Assembly (NCBI RefSeq): GCF_002028405.1
Contig: NZ_CP020046.1
Location: 434,001-498,000, forward strand
DNA length: 64,000 nt
Source of the DNA: Thiomonas intermedia
GTDB lineage: Bacteria > Pseudomonadota > Gammaproteobacteria > Burkholderiales > Burkholderiaceae_C
Direction of reading: 5' to 3'
The notes under the pieces were generated by a model. The model saw nothing but the letters and a program-made list of their open reading frames with translations. It ran no database searches and was not told the origin of the DNA. Every line of letters begins with the position of its first letter. The first letter of the stretch is position 1. Of this stretch, positions 43,482 through 52,125 are shown in pieces. Made by a program: the position numbers and the translations under genes.

Positions 43482-44468
43482 ATGAAACTGAAGCATCTGA
43501 TCGGCCTGAGCATCATTGCCGTGGCCGCGGCACAAACGGCAGGTGCAGCCACGCTACCCGGCCCGCTGGTCACGCCCCAATGGCTGAATGCCAACAAGGA
43601 CGCAGTCACCATCATCGACATCCGCGACGAGCCCAAGACCTTCAGTGAAGAGCCGAAATTCGAAGTCGACGACAAGACCAAGGTGAAGACCCTGGTCAAG
43701 ACGGGCGGACACATCGAAGGGGCCATTCCCGTGGATTTCGGCAAGATTCGCCAGGAACGCACGGTCGACGGCGTCAAGATCAAGGCCCAACTGCCCACGG
43801 CCGAGTACTTCACCAAGGTCATGGACGACTCCGGTGTGAACAAGACCGACAAGCCCATCGTGATCGTGCCCACCGGCGAGAGCGTTGACTCCATGGACAT
43901 GGCCACTCGCCTGTACTTTCAACTGCGCTACTTCGGCGAACCGCGCGAGAAACTCGCCATTCTGAACGGCGGCGTCAACGCCTGGATCCAGGCTGGCTTC
44001 CCCGTCTCCGCCGAGAAAGTGACCCCGGCCAAGGGCAACTGGACGGCTGGCGCGGAAGACAAGGCCATTCTGGCCACGATGCAGCAAGTCAAGGAAGGCC
44101 TGCAAGGCGGCAAGGATCAGTTCATCGATGCCCGCCCGACCGCGCAATTCCTCGGCATCGTGAAGAAGCCCGTCAACAAGACCGGTGGCCATCTGCCGGG
44201 TGCGCGCTCCTTCCCGACGGACGCCATCGTCAAGCCGGTTGGCGCCGCGCATGAATTCATGAGCGCCGACGACTACAAGAAGATCTACGCCGAGTTCAAC
44301 ATCCAGCCGGATGCGCCTACCGTGACCTATTGCAACACGGGTCACCTGGCTTCCGGCGCCTGGTTTGTCAGCCATGAAATTCTTGGCAATAAGAATTCCA
44401 AGCTCTACACCGGCTCGATGATCGAGTGGACCAACCTCGGCAACCCGACTGTCGGACTGCCGCACTAA
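43482..44468 (+). CDS. Periplasmic tandem-domain rhodanese (sulfurtransferase)
   Basis: The 328-aa protein has a signal peptide (KLKHLIGLSIIAVAAAQTAG) and two rhodanese domains. The C-terminal domain has the catalytic cysteine C284 in TVTYCNTGHLASG; the N-terminal domain lacks one at the matching place (VIVPTGESVDSMD), as in other SseA/thiosulfate:cyanide sulfurtransferases where only the second domain is active. It would move sulfane sulfur in the periplasm, between sulfide oxidation products and carriers. A strong GAGGAG site precedes ATG 43482 and a strong terminator follows. Confidence 0.9.
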   Translation: MKLKHLIGLSIIAVAAAQTAGAATLPGPLVTPQWLNANKDAVTIIDIRDEPKTFSEEPKFEVDDKTKVKTLVKTGGHIEGAIPVDFGKIRQERTVDGVKIKAQLPTAEYFTKVMDDSGVNKTDKPIVIVPTGESVDSMDMATRLYFQLRYFGEPREKLAILNGGVNAWIQAGFPVSAEKVTPAKGNWTAGAEDKAILATMQQVKEGLQGGKDQFIDARPTAQFLGIVKKPVNKTGGHLPGARSFPTDAIVKPVGAAHEFMSADDYKKIYAEFNIQPDAPTVTYCNTGHLASGAWFVSHEILGNKNSKLYTGSMIEWTNLGNPTVGLPH

Positions 44469-44501
44469 AGGCCAGATAGGCCGCGCACTGCGGCTCTTAC
44501 G

Positions 44502-44537
44502 CGACAACGCCCGGGACATCCCGGGCGTTGTCGTTTG
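44502..44537 (+). terminator. Intrinsic terminator after the rhodanese gene
   Basis: A perfect 14-bp stem CGACAACGCCCGGG (44502-44515), loop ACAT and its complement (44520-44533) followed by a short T stretch. It ends the sulfur cluster before the exopolysaccharide operon. The remaining gap to 44745 has no other visible feature. Confidence 0.88.
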
Positions 44538-44745
44538 CCCCCCCGCATTCGAGTGGTCGTGCCACAACGCCCGGCGCCAAGATCGTTCATTCGAGGGGGA
44601 GAGCGTCGAATACCGGAGCAGGCGTGAGATATTTCACAGGCCCATGCGCTGGAAAACCGATCAAATGAGGGCTTGAACCTCCTACACTGGCTTTCGACAA
44701 TTTCGCCACGTTCCTTCCCCTTCTCCGACATTACAGAGGTCGAGC

Positions 44746-45363
44746 ATGTTGAACCGCTATTCCCGTTTCAGTCTTTGGCGCCTGGTCGCCGCTTCCATCG
44801 CGGCCCTTCTGCTCGGCGCCTGCGCAGCCAACAATTACCCGGCCGCACCGGACAAGATCGCCCAGGGCGCCTACCACTACAAGGTTGGCGCGGGCGATAC
44901 GCTCAACGTGAACGTCTGGCGCAATCCAGACCTGTCCATGTCGATCCAGGTCCGTCCGGACGGCAAAATCTCCACGCCTCTCGCGCCTGATGTCGAGGCC
45001 GCCGGGAAGACTCCTGGCGAAATCGCCAAGGAGATCGAGACCCAACTCTCCAAGTATGTCCGCGATCCCGTGGTGTCCGTGGTCGTGACCGGCTTCCAGG
45101 GCCCCTACAGCCAGCAGATCCGCATCGTCGGTCAGGCGGTTCGGCCGATCGCCATTCCCTACCGTGAAAACATGTCCTTGCTCGACGTGATGATCGCCGC
45201 GGGCGGCCTCACCGAGTTCGCCGACGGTAACGCCGCAGTGCTTGAACGGCATGGCAAGACCTACAGCATCAAGCTGGGCGATCTGCTCAAACGCGGCCAA
45301 ATGTCGGCAAACGTCCCGGTCGAACCGGGTGATGTCATCATCATCCCGCAGAGCATGTTCTGA
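44746..45363 (+). CDS. Wza/EpsA-like polysaccharide export lipoprotein
   Basis: The 205-aa protein has a lipoprotein signal (ASIAALLLGACAANNYPAAP) and the Poly_export domain (YHYKVGAGDTLNVNVWRNPD, IQVRPDGKISTPLAPDVEAA) followed by an SLBB-type domain (IRIVGQAVRPIAIPYRENMS). It would form part of the outer-membrane export channel. Its size and neighbours match the export protein of XrtA/PEP-CTERM-associated exopolysaccharide systems. It is the first gene of a five-gene series. Confidence 0.88.
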   Translation: MLNRYSRFSLWRLVAASIAALLLGACAANNYPAAPDKIAQGAYHYKVGAGDTLNVNVWRNPDLSMSIQVRPDGKISTPLAPDVEAAGKTPGEIAKEIETQLSKYVRDPVVSVVVTGFQGPYSQQIRIVGQAVRPIAIPYRENMSLLDVMIAAGGLTEFADGNAAVLERHGKTYSIKLGDLLKRGQMSANVPVEPGDVIIIPQSMF

Positions 45364-45401
45364 ACCACACCGCCTTGACCTTCACCGTACCCGAGCCCGC
45401 C

Positions 45402-47060
45402 ATGCAGACTGCAAGCCGTCCTGTTTTGTTCGCGCTGACCCCGCTGGCTTTCTGTCTGCTGCAGGCCGGGACGGCGTATGGTCAAACCATTCCCGGCCTC
45501 AACCTCACGGTCCCCGGTGGCGTCACCCTGCCCCAGACCTTCGAGGGTGACGAGACCCAGGGTGGCCTGTTGACGCCGCTGGGCAGCGCCAGCGCGCCGC
45601 TTCCGGCACGGGGTAATTTCGTTCAACCCTCGGTCGGCATGTCCGTCGTGCAGACCAGCAATGCCTATTTCGGCACCGCCACGCCCGCGCGTTCCGACAC
45701 CATCGTCAGCATCACCCCCGGCATCGCGTTTCAAACCATGGGGCCAGAGTTGCGAACCTACGGCAACTTCGCACTCAATGGGCAGTACTACGCCCGCAGT
45801 TCATACAGCAATACGGTGCTGCCTTCGGGTACCCTGGGGCTGAACGCAAGACTGATCGACCAATGGCTGTACTTCGACGCCAACGTCCTTTCGCAGCAGA
45901 ACGCGCTGACCACCATCCCGTCGCAGTCCACCGGCACCGCAACGTACACCACCACCCAGTACACGCTCAGCCCTTACATCGACCATCGTTTCGATGACAA
46001 CCTGCGTCTGCGCGCCCGCAGCGAAAATACCTGGACGCAGATCAGCGGCAATCAGACAGGCGCCGATCTGAGCAATGGCCGCTACGGCCTGCAAACCATC
46101 CGACTCGACCGGCGGCCCACGCCGCTCGGCTGGGGCTTGGATGCACGACAGGAAGAAACCGTCTACACCGACACCGGCGCCCTGACCCTACGCGATGAAA
46201 TCGCGCGGGGCCGCGTTCTGTATGCCTTCACTCCCCATTTCGAGGCCGGATTGATTGGCGGTTACGAGCGCTACTCCACCGGCTATGCGAGCCTGAATCA
46301 CAGCATTTACGGCGTGCAGGCCAACTGGCGGCCCAACCTCTACACCCGATTCGACGGTGTGGTGGAGCGCCGGTTTTTCGGTACGGGCTGGGACATCAAC
46401 GCCTCGCAGCAGATCCAGCACCTCAGCCTGCGCCTGAACTGGAACCGCGCGCCCTCGTCCTACCTCGCGTCGCTGCAGACCATACCTTCCGGGGTCAGCC
46501 TGTCCACGCTGCTGGGAGGCATGCTGGCGTCGCAGTTCCCGGACCCCGCGGCCCGCGCCCAGGCGGTGCAGAACCTGTTGGCGGTCACGGGTCTGCCGGC
46601 CACCCTGCCCAACGCCGTCAACTACTACACCCAGTCCGCCACGCTTCAGAACACCCTGACCCTCACCGGCGTTCTCCTGGCGCAGCGCAACAGCTATACC
46701 GTATCGGTGTTTCACACCAAGACGCAGGATCTGATTCTGCCGGGCACGCCGCCTTTGAACAACCTGCTGATTGCCTCGGCCGACTATTACCAGAACGGTA
46801 TTGGCCTGAGCTATGGGCGGCGCCTGACGCCCGTGACGAGCCTGAACGTCGGCGCCCTCTGGGCTTTGAGTACTGGATTCGGCCCCAACAAGGGCGTCAG
46901 CACGCGTCAGACCACCTTCATCGTGCAACTCAGTCGGCGCCTTTCCCCGCAGACCATTCTCGTACTTGGCGCGCGCAGGCAACTGCTCGACACGGCCAAT
47001 ACCGGCATCCTCAATGCGAACGAATCGGCGATCTACGCCGGCGTAACCCATCAGTTCTGA
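45402..47060 (+). CDS. Outer-membrane beta-barrel protein of the PEP-CTERM/EPS cluster
   Basis: A 552-aa exported protein with a signal peptide (LFALTPLAFCLLQAGTAYGQ) and strand-rich body with alternating aromatic residues (YGNFALNGQYYARSS, GLIGGYERYSTGYASL) ending in a C-terminal aromatic (ESAIYAGVTHQF), as outer-membrane barrels do. It matches the TIGR03016-type proteins found in these clusters. It may help pass polysaccharide to the surface. I chose ATG 45402, where the signal peptide begins. Confidence 0.78.
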   Translation: MQTASRPVLFALTPLAFCLLQAGTAYGQTIPGLNLTVPGGVTLPQTFEGDETQGGLLTPLGSASAPLPARGNFVQPSVGMSVVQTSNAYFGTATPARSDTIVSITPGIAFQTMGPELRTYGNFALNGQYYARSSYSNTVLPSGTLGLNARLIDQWLYFDANVLSQQNALTTIPSQSTGTATYTTTQYTLSPYIDHRFDDNLRLRARSENTWTQISGNQTGADLSNGRYGLQTIRLDRRPTPLGWGLDARQEETVYTDTGALTLRDEIARGRVLYAFTPHFEAGLIGGYERYSTGYASLNHSIYGVQANWRPNLYTRFDGVVERRFFGTGWDINASQQIQHLSLRLNWNRAPSSYLASLQTIPSGVSLSTLLGGMLASQFPDPAARAQAVQNLLAVTGLPATLPNAVNYYTQSATLQNTLTLTGVLLAQRNSYTVSVFHTKTQDLILPGTPPLNNLLIASADYYQNGIGLSYGRRLTPVTSLNVGALWALSTGFGPNKGVSTRQTTFIVQLSRRLSPQTILVLGARRQLLDTANTGILNANESAIYAGVTHQF

Positions 47061-47069
47061 TTCAGGTCC

Positions 47070-49217
47070 ATGTACGCGGCACATTTCGGCCTGAGCGCCC
47101 CTCCCTTCCAACTCAACCCCGATCCCAGCTTTCTCTACGAAAGCAAGGGACACAACTACGCCCATCAATACCTGCGCTTCGGAGCGATGCAGGGCGAAGG
47201 ATTCATCATCGTCACCGGCGAGATCGGCGCGGGCAAGACCACCCTGGTGCGCGCGCTGCTCAATGAACTCGATCCGGCCAAGGTCGCAGCCGCGCAGATC
47301 GTCAGCACGCAGCTCGAGGCCGACGACCTCCTGCGTGCGGTCGCCAACGCTTTTGGCATTCCGTCCAAGAGCGCCTCCAAGGCCGAACTGCTCGCCGCCA
47401 TCGAAGCCCACTTCACCACGCTGATGCTGCAGAACCGTCGTGCCCTGCTGGTCATCGACGAAGCGCAGAATCTCAATGCCGCGGCGATCGAAGAATTGCG
47501 CATGCTGTCCAACTTTCAGTACGGCAACCGCGCCCTGCTGCAAAGCTACCTCGTCGGCCAGCCCGAACTGCGCGAAGTGCTGCGGGCCCCCAATCTGGAA
47601 CAACTGCGCCAGCGCATCATTGCCAGCTGCCACATCGGCCCGATGGACGCCGACGAAACCCGGGCCTACATCGTCCATCGCCTCAAGCGCGTGGGCTGGA
47701 CCGGCCGCCCGCAGTTCGACGAGGCCGCCTTCACCACCATTCACGACTGGACGGGAGGGCTGCCGCGCCGCATCAACATGCTGTGCAACCGCCTGCTGCT
47801 CTCGGCCTTTCTCGACAACGCCGACCAGATCGACGCGACACGCGTCGATACCGTGGCCCGCGAGATTCGCGAGGAGATCGGCGGCTTGATGCGTCCCGCC
47901 GACCCCGTGGAGCCCCAGCCCCCCACGATCACCGCGCCCGTGCATCGCCCCGCGCCCGCAGCCGTGTCCAGCGTGCCTGATCACGAAGCCCCACTGGGCC
48001 AGCCCATCCTGCGCGACGTGGCCGAAGCGATGACCCGCGCACCCTCGCCGCCCAAGCCCGGCGAACCGGGGCCTTTGCTCTGCATCGCCCAGACGCAGGA
48101 AGACCGCATCGCCCTGCATCCCTTGATGCAGAAGATGAAGCTCTACTCCGGCTTGCCGGTGCCGCTGCTGGTCGGGCTTGAACATCTGGCTACGTCGGCG
48201 GTAGCCAACGATCCGGCCCTGGCGGAAATCGACCTTGCCCTGCTCCCCGACGCACAGGATGAGCAGCCCGGCCTGGCCGTGTGGACGAACTGGCTCGACC
48301 AGATCTTCGCGACCTACCGGCCCACAGCCGTGCTCACCTTCTCGAACGGCGATGCCGCACTGGCCGCAGCGCTGATGGCCCGTCACCAACATCTCTCGCA
48401 CATTCACATCGAGTCCGGCCTGCGCCACGGAAAGCGCTCCGATCCGCAGGAGATCGACCGCATCCTCATCGATCAACTGACCGATCTGCATCTGACGCTC
48501 GGACCGAGCTGTGCCGATGTGCTGACGCACGACGGCATCGCGCCCGAGTCCATCCGAGTCGTCGGCAATCTGCGCATCGATGCCACGCTACAGGCCAGCG
48601 TCCATGCCGCAGACCCCAAGCAGTTCGCGCCCGATATTGGCGTACCCAAAACCTACCTTGCCAACCCCCAGGGCTTTGCGCTGCTGCTGCTCGAAGACGC
48701 CGAATGGGCGTCCTCGCGTGAAAAAATGATCGACATGCTGGCCAACGCCAAGCGCCTGAGTCGCATCCTTCCCGTCATCTGGCCCATGCCGGCAGCCATC
48801 CACAGCCGCATGCTGCAATACGGCCTGAGCAACTCCCTGCGCGGCGCCCGGGTGGCCTGCGTTCCCGAGCTTCCCTACGGGCAGACTCTCGCCCTGCTCA
48901 AGCAGGCCACCTGCCTGCTGACCGATCGCGCCAACCTGCAAGACGCCAGCTCCCACCTGGCCATACCCTGCCTGACCCTGCAAGACTATTGCGCCCGCAC
49001 GCATACCCTCAAGCAAGGCAGCAACCAGATCGTCGGGCACGACTTCCGCCGCATTTTCCAGGCGATGGGCGACATCCTCGAGGGCGACAGAAACGCACGT
49101 CCCAATCCCTTCAACTGCGACGGCAAGGCCTCCGACCGCATCGCGCAGGCTCTGGAATCCTGGCTCATGACCCAATGGGAAAACCAGGTCCTCGAAACCC
49201 TGGAGGCCCACGCATGA
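47070..49217 (+). CDS. AAA ATPase (ExeA/GspA-like) fused to a WecB-like domain
   Basis: The 715-aa protein has two parts. Residues 1-290 are an AAA ATPase of the type linked to XrtA exopolysaccharide clusters: YAAHFGLSAPPFQLNPDPSF, Walker A GEIGAGKTTLVRA (K56), Walker B RRALLVIDEAQN and the arginine-finger region GGLPRRINMLCNRLLLS. After a Pro-rich linker, residues 330-715 resemble UDP-GlcNAc 2-epimerase (WecB): HIESGLRHGKRSDPQEIDRI, TLGPSCADVLTHDGI and IRVVGNLRIDATL. Several WecB active-site residues are altered in this reading, so the domain may bind sugar nucleotides without epimerising them. The fusion is unusual. Confidence 0.82.
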   Translation: MYAAHFGLSAPPFQLNPDPSFLYESKGHNYAHQYLRFGAMQGEGFIIVTGEIGAGKTTLVRALLNELDPAKVAAAQIVSTQLEADDLLRAVANAFGIPSKSASKAELLAAIEAHFTTLMLQNRRALLVIDEAQNLNAAAIEELRMLSNFQYGNRALLQSYLVGQPELREVLRAPNLEQLRQRIIASCHIGPMDADETRAYIVHRLKRVGWTGRPQFDEAAFTTIHDWTGGLPRRINMLCNRLLLSAFLDNADQIDATRVDTVAREIREEIGGLMRPADPVEPQPPTITAPVHRPAPAAVSSVPDHEAPLGQPILRDVAEAMTRAPSPPKPGEPGPLLCIAQTQEDRIALHPLMQKMKLYSGLPVPLLVGLEHLATSAVANDPALAEIDLALLPDAQDEQPGLAVWTNWLDQIFATYRPTAVLTFSNGDAALAAALMARHQHLSHIHIESGLRHGKRSDPQEIDRILIDQLTDLHLTLGPSCADVLTHDGIAPESIRVVGNLRIDATLQASVHAADPKQFAPDIGVPKTYLANPQGFALLLLEDAEWASSREKMIDMLANAKRLSRILPVIWPMPAAIHSRMLQYGLSNSLRGARVACVPELPYGQTLALLKQATCLLTDRANLQDASSHLAIPCLTLQDYCARTHTLKQGSNQIVGHDFRRIFQAMGDILEGDRNARPNPFNCDGKASDRIAQALESWLMTQWENQVLETLEAHA

Positions 49218-49269
49218 ACGGCGCCCCGTCCGGCAGCCCTGGCCCCATATCTCTCTGAAACACCACACC

Positions 49270-50871
49270 ATGAACGACTTACTGCGCCCCTTGTTCAACC
49301 TCCTGCCCGGCATGTGGGACAGGCGATGGGTGGGCCTGCTCACCGCCTGGGTCATCATGGTGCTCGGCGGCGTCGGCGTGGCCCTGTTCCATGAGCGTTA
49401 CATGGCCTCCGCCCGCGTCTATGTCGATACCCAGACCCTGCTCAAGCCGCTGATGCAGGGCCTGACCGTGCAGCCCAACATCGACGATCAGGTCGCCATG
49501 GTGGCCCGCACCCTGCTGGCCCGTCCCAATCTCGAACAACTGGTGCGCGAAAAACACCTCGCCATCGATGACGGCAAGCCCGACGCCGTCAACCGCACCG
49601 TCGATCAGTTGCTCAAGAACATCAAGCTCAACATCAATGCGCGCGAAAACCTCTACAGCGTCACCTACGTCAACAGCGATCCCAAGGTTGCCCTGGGCGT
49701 GGTCACCGATCTGGTGAACATGTTCCTCACCTCGGGCATCGGTGGCAAGCAGCAGGACACCGAGCAGGCGCTGAAGTTTCTCGATGCCCAGGTGGCTGAC
49801 TACGGCCGCAAGCTCAGTGCGGCCGAGCAGAAGCTCAAAGACTTCAAGACCCAGCATCCCGGTTACTCCGGTGTCGCCAACATCGACTACTACACCCGCG
49901 TCAACCAGGCCTCCGATCAGCTCTCCCAGCTGCAGGGCCAGCTCAGCGCCGCGATTGCCGCGCGCAATGCCATCAGCGGGCAGATGCGCGGCGAGTCTCC
50001 CACCATCAGCGTGACCTCGCCCTACATGGCCGCCGCCGGAACTGCCGCGCCTGGCGTCCCCCCGGCGGTTCTCGACGTCGAGCAGCGCATCCAGGCGCAG
50101 CGCGCCAAGCTCGACGACCTGCTGCAGCGCTACACCAACGACTATCCCGATGTCATTTCCGCCCGCCAGACGCTGGCCCGGCTGGAGGCCGAGAAGCGAG
50201 CTCGCCTCAAGGCGGCAGCGGAGCAGCCCGCTCACACCAACGAGCCCGCCTTCACCTCCAACACCATCAGCGCCGCCAACCCGGCCTATCAGCAATTGCG
50301 GGTGCAAGTGGCCCAGGCCGACGCCAATGTCGCCTCGCTGCAGGCCCAGGTCGGCGAGGCCCAGAGCCGCCTGAGCCAGCTTCGCAGCCAGGCCGGACAG
50401 ATGCCCGAACTCGATCAGCAATACGCCGAGCTCATGCGCGGCTACGACGTCATCCGCAAGAGCTACGACGACCTGGCCGCGCGCCGCCAGTCCGCCGGAC
50501 TCACCCAAAGCGTCGACGCCTCCTCGCAGCTCGCCGTGTTCCGCGTGGTCGATCCGCCGCGCGTGGAGCATCGTCCACTGTTCCCGAGCAAACCCGTGCT
50601 CATCGCCATGCTGGTGTTCTTCGCCCTGGCGTGTGGCGGCGTCGCAAGCTTCGTCGTCTCCCAGGTCATGCCCACCTTTCACAGCCCGCGCCACCTGCGG
50701 GAATCGATCGACCGCCCGGTGCTCGGCAGCATTTCCATGCTGAACTCACCCGACATCCTCGCGCAAGACAAGCGCGGCAACGTGAACCTCGCCCTAGGCG
50801 TAGGCGGACTCGTCCTCATCGGCCTGCTCTGGGCCATCTGGGCCCATTTCGCACGGCAGGCCGGCGTCTAA
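49270..50871 (+). CDS. Wzz-like polysaccharide chain-length determinant
   Basis: A 533-aa inner-membrane protein with an N-terminal helix (VGLLTAWVIMVLGGVGVALF), a long periplasmic coiled-coil part (VADYGRKLSAAEQKLKDFKT, QLRVQVAQADANVASLQAQV) and a C-terminal membrane helix (LIAMLVFFALACGGVASFVV) preceded by the Pro-rich DPPRVEHRPLFPSKP typical of Wzz. A further hydrophobic C terminus (VGGLVLIGLLWAIWAHF) follows. It controls chain length in XrtA-type systems and is partnered by the tyrosine kinase encoded next. Confidence 0.88.
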   Translation: MNDLLRPLFNLLPGMWDRRWVGLLTAWVIMVLGGVGVALFHERYMASARVYVDTQTLLKPLMQGLTVQPNIDDQVAMVARTLLARPNLEQLVREKHLAIDDGKPDAVNRTVDQLLKNIKLNINARENLYSVTYVNSDPKVALGVVTDLVNMFLTSGIGGKQQDTEQALKFLDAQVADYGRKLSAAEQKLKDFKTQHPGYSGVANIDYYTRVNQASDQLSQLQGQLSAAIAARNAISGQMRGESPTISVTSPYMAAAGTAAPGVPPAVLDVEQRIQAQRAKLDDLLQRYTNDYPDVISARQTLARLEAEKRARLKAAAEQPAHTNEPAFTSNTISAANPAYQQLRVQVAQADANVASLQAQVGEAQSRLSQLRSQAGQMPELDQQYAELMRGYDVIRKSYDDLAARRQSAGLTQSVDASSQLAVFRVVDPPRVEHRPLFPSKPVLIAMLVFFALACGGVASFVVSQVMPTFHSPRHLRESIDRPVLGSISMLNSPDILAQDKRGNVNLALGVGGLVLIGLLWAIWAHFARQAGV

Positions 50872-50880
50872 GGAAACACC

Positions 50881-51840
50881 ATGAGCACCATTGAACAAGC
50901 CGTCAAACGTCTGGAAGAACTGCGCACCGCCGGCGTGGACGTGCCGTGGACCCCCACGCCGCCTGCCGAGACCACACCGCCCGCGCCGTCACCCTTCATG
51001 TCAGGCGCCTCCGGCGCCAGCCCTGCCGCGGCGGCCAGCGTGCATCCGCTCCCAGCCCAGGCCAAACCCGTCGAGCCCGCCGCTCGCAGCGCCAAGCCAC
51101 AAGACATGGGCACCCGCTCGAAGCAGGTCGAGATCGATCTCAACCGACTCGCGGCCCAGGGCTACATCGTGCCCCACGCCACGCGCTCCCTGCTGGTCGA
51201 TGAGTTTCGCGTCGTCAAGCGGCCGCTGCTGGGCAATATCACCGGCGCGGCCTCGACCAAGATCGACCGTCCCAATCTCATCATGGTGACCAGCTCGCTG
51301 CCCGGAGAAGGCAAGACCTTCGTCGCGGCCAATCTCGCCATGAGCATCGCCGCCGAACTGAACCACACCGTCCTGCTGGTCGATGCCGACCCCTCGCGCA
51401 GCACCCTGCTCGAACGTCTGGGCATCGCTCCGGCGCAGGGGTTGATCGACAAGCTGCTCCATCCCGAGCTCGACCTGTCCGACCTCATTCTCGCCACCAA
51501 TGTGCCCAAGCTGGCTGTCCTGCCCGTGGGCACGCCCAACGCCCAGGCCACCGAGCTGTTTGCCAGCGCCACCATGGACCTGCTGCTCGAAGAAATGGCC
51601 CACCGCTACCGCGACCGCGTCATCATTCTCGACGCGCCGCCGCTGCTGCCCTCCGCCGAAGCCCGCGCGCTGTCGCTGCACGCCGGGCAGATTCTTTTCG
51701 TCGTGCAGGCCGGGCGCACGCACCAGGGCACGGTGCAGCAATCCCTCACCATGCTGCAGGACCATCCCATGGTCTACACCCTACTCAACCAGAGCCGCGG
51801 ACCGAAGGCGGGCTCGCCCTACGGCTACTACGCGTACTGA
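50881..51840 (+). CDS. Polysaccharide-associated tyrosine autokinase
   Basis: The 319-aa BY-kinase begins with a coiled helix (STIEQAVKRLEELRTAGVDV) and a Pro/Ala linker, then a Walker A motif VTSSLPGEGKTFVAANLA, Walker A' (VLLVDADPSRSTLLERLG), Walker B (VIILDAPPLLPSAEA) and a short C-terminal tyrosine cluster (SPYGYYAY). Autophosphorylation there would tune the assembly of the export machine with the Wzz-like partner. Its stop codon lies inside an 83-bp repeat, so the repeat forms the immediate 3' flank. Confidence 0.88.
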   Translation: MSTIEQAVKRLEELRTAGVDVPWTPTPPAETTPPAPSPFMSGASGASPAAAASVHPLPAQAKPVEPAARSAKPQDMGTRSKQVEIDLNRLAAQGYIVPHATRSLLVDEFRVVKRPLLGNITGAASTKIDRPNLIMVTSSLPGEGKTFVAANLAMSIAAELNHTVLLVDADPSRSTLLERLGIAPAQGLIDKLLHPELDLSDLILATNVPKLAVLPVGTPNAQATELFASATMDLLLEEMAHRYRDRVIILDAPPLLPSAEARALSLHAGQILFVVQAGRTHQGTVQQSLTMLQDHPMVYTLLNQSRGPKAGSPYGYYAY

Positions 51841-51920
51841 GCGCCCCCAGGGCCGGGCTGCGCCCAGCCCGCCCCCCGTGGGGGTCAAGGAAACTTGGGG
51901 CGGCCCGGCGTTTCCTTGAG
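51838..51920 (-). repeat. 83-bp dispersed palindromic repeat, copy 1
   Basis: This copy covers the TGA of the kinase gene. Its reverse complement matches 62119-62201 at all but about four positions. Internally CAAGGAAAC pairs with GTTTCCTTG and a GGGCTGGGCG/CGCAGCCC-type arm gives a second hairpin, so it can fold as a REP-like unit. Two copies in the window are in inverted orientation. Confidence 0.85.
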
Positions 51921-51938
51921 AGGTTCCCGACGCACCCG

Positions 51939-51970
51939 ACGACGCCTTCCCAAGGAAGGCGTCGTTCTTC
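51939..51970 (+). terminator. Hairpin terminator after the EPS operon
   Basis: A stem of 12 bp, ACGACGCCTTCC and its complement, with loop CAA, is followed by TTCTT. It separates the kinase gene from the NRPS/PKS genes; the rest of 51971-52125 is gene-free and probably carries their promoter. Confidence 0.75.
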
Positions 51971-52125
51971 GCGCTCGCGGTTCTGGTGAAAAATTCCCGG
52001 AAATCGCGTTGGATTCGTCGATCTCCCCTGCTTGAGGCCTAGTCAATCCGCCGCATGCGCGGTGCAATGTCATCCATTGACAGCGTCAGCCGGACGGGGG
52101 TTCGGTTCGACACTTCCCTACGTCC

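Noticed and set aside
46188-48530. A 780-codon open frame on the minus strand
   Set aside because: It covers the barrel and ATPase-WecB genes in antisense; those have clear domains and this one has none.
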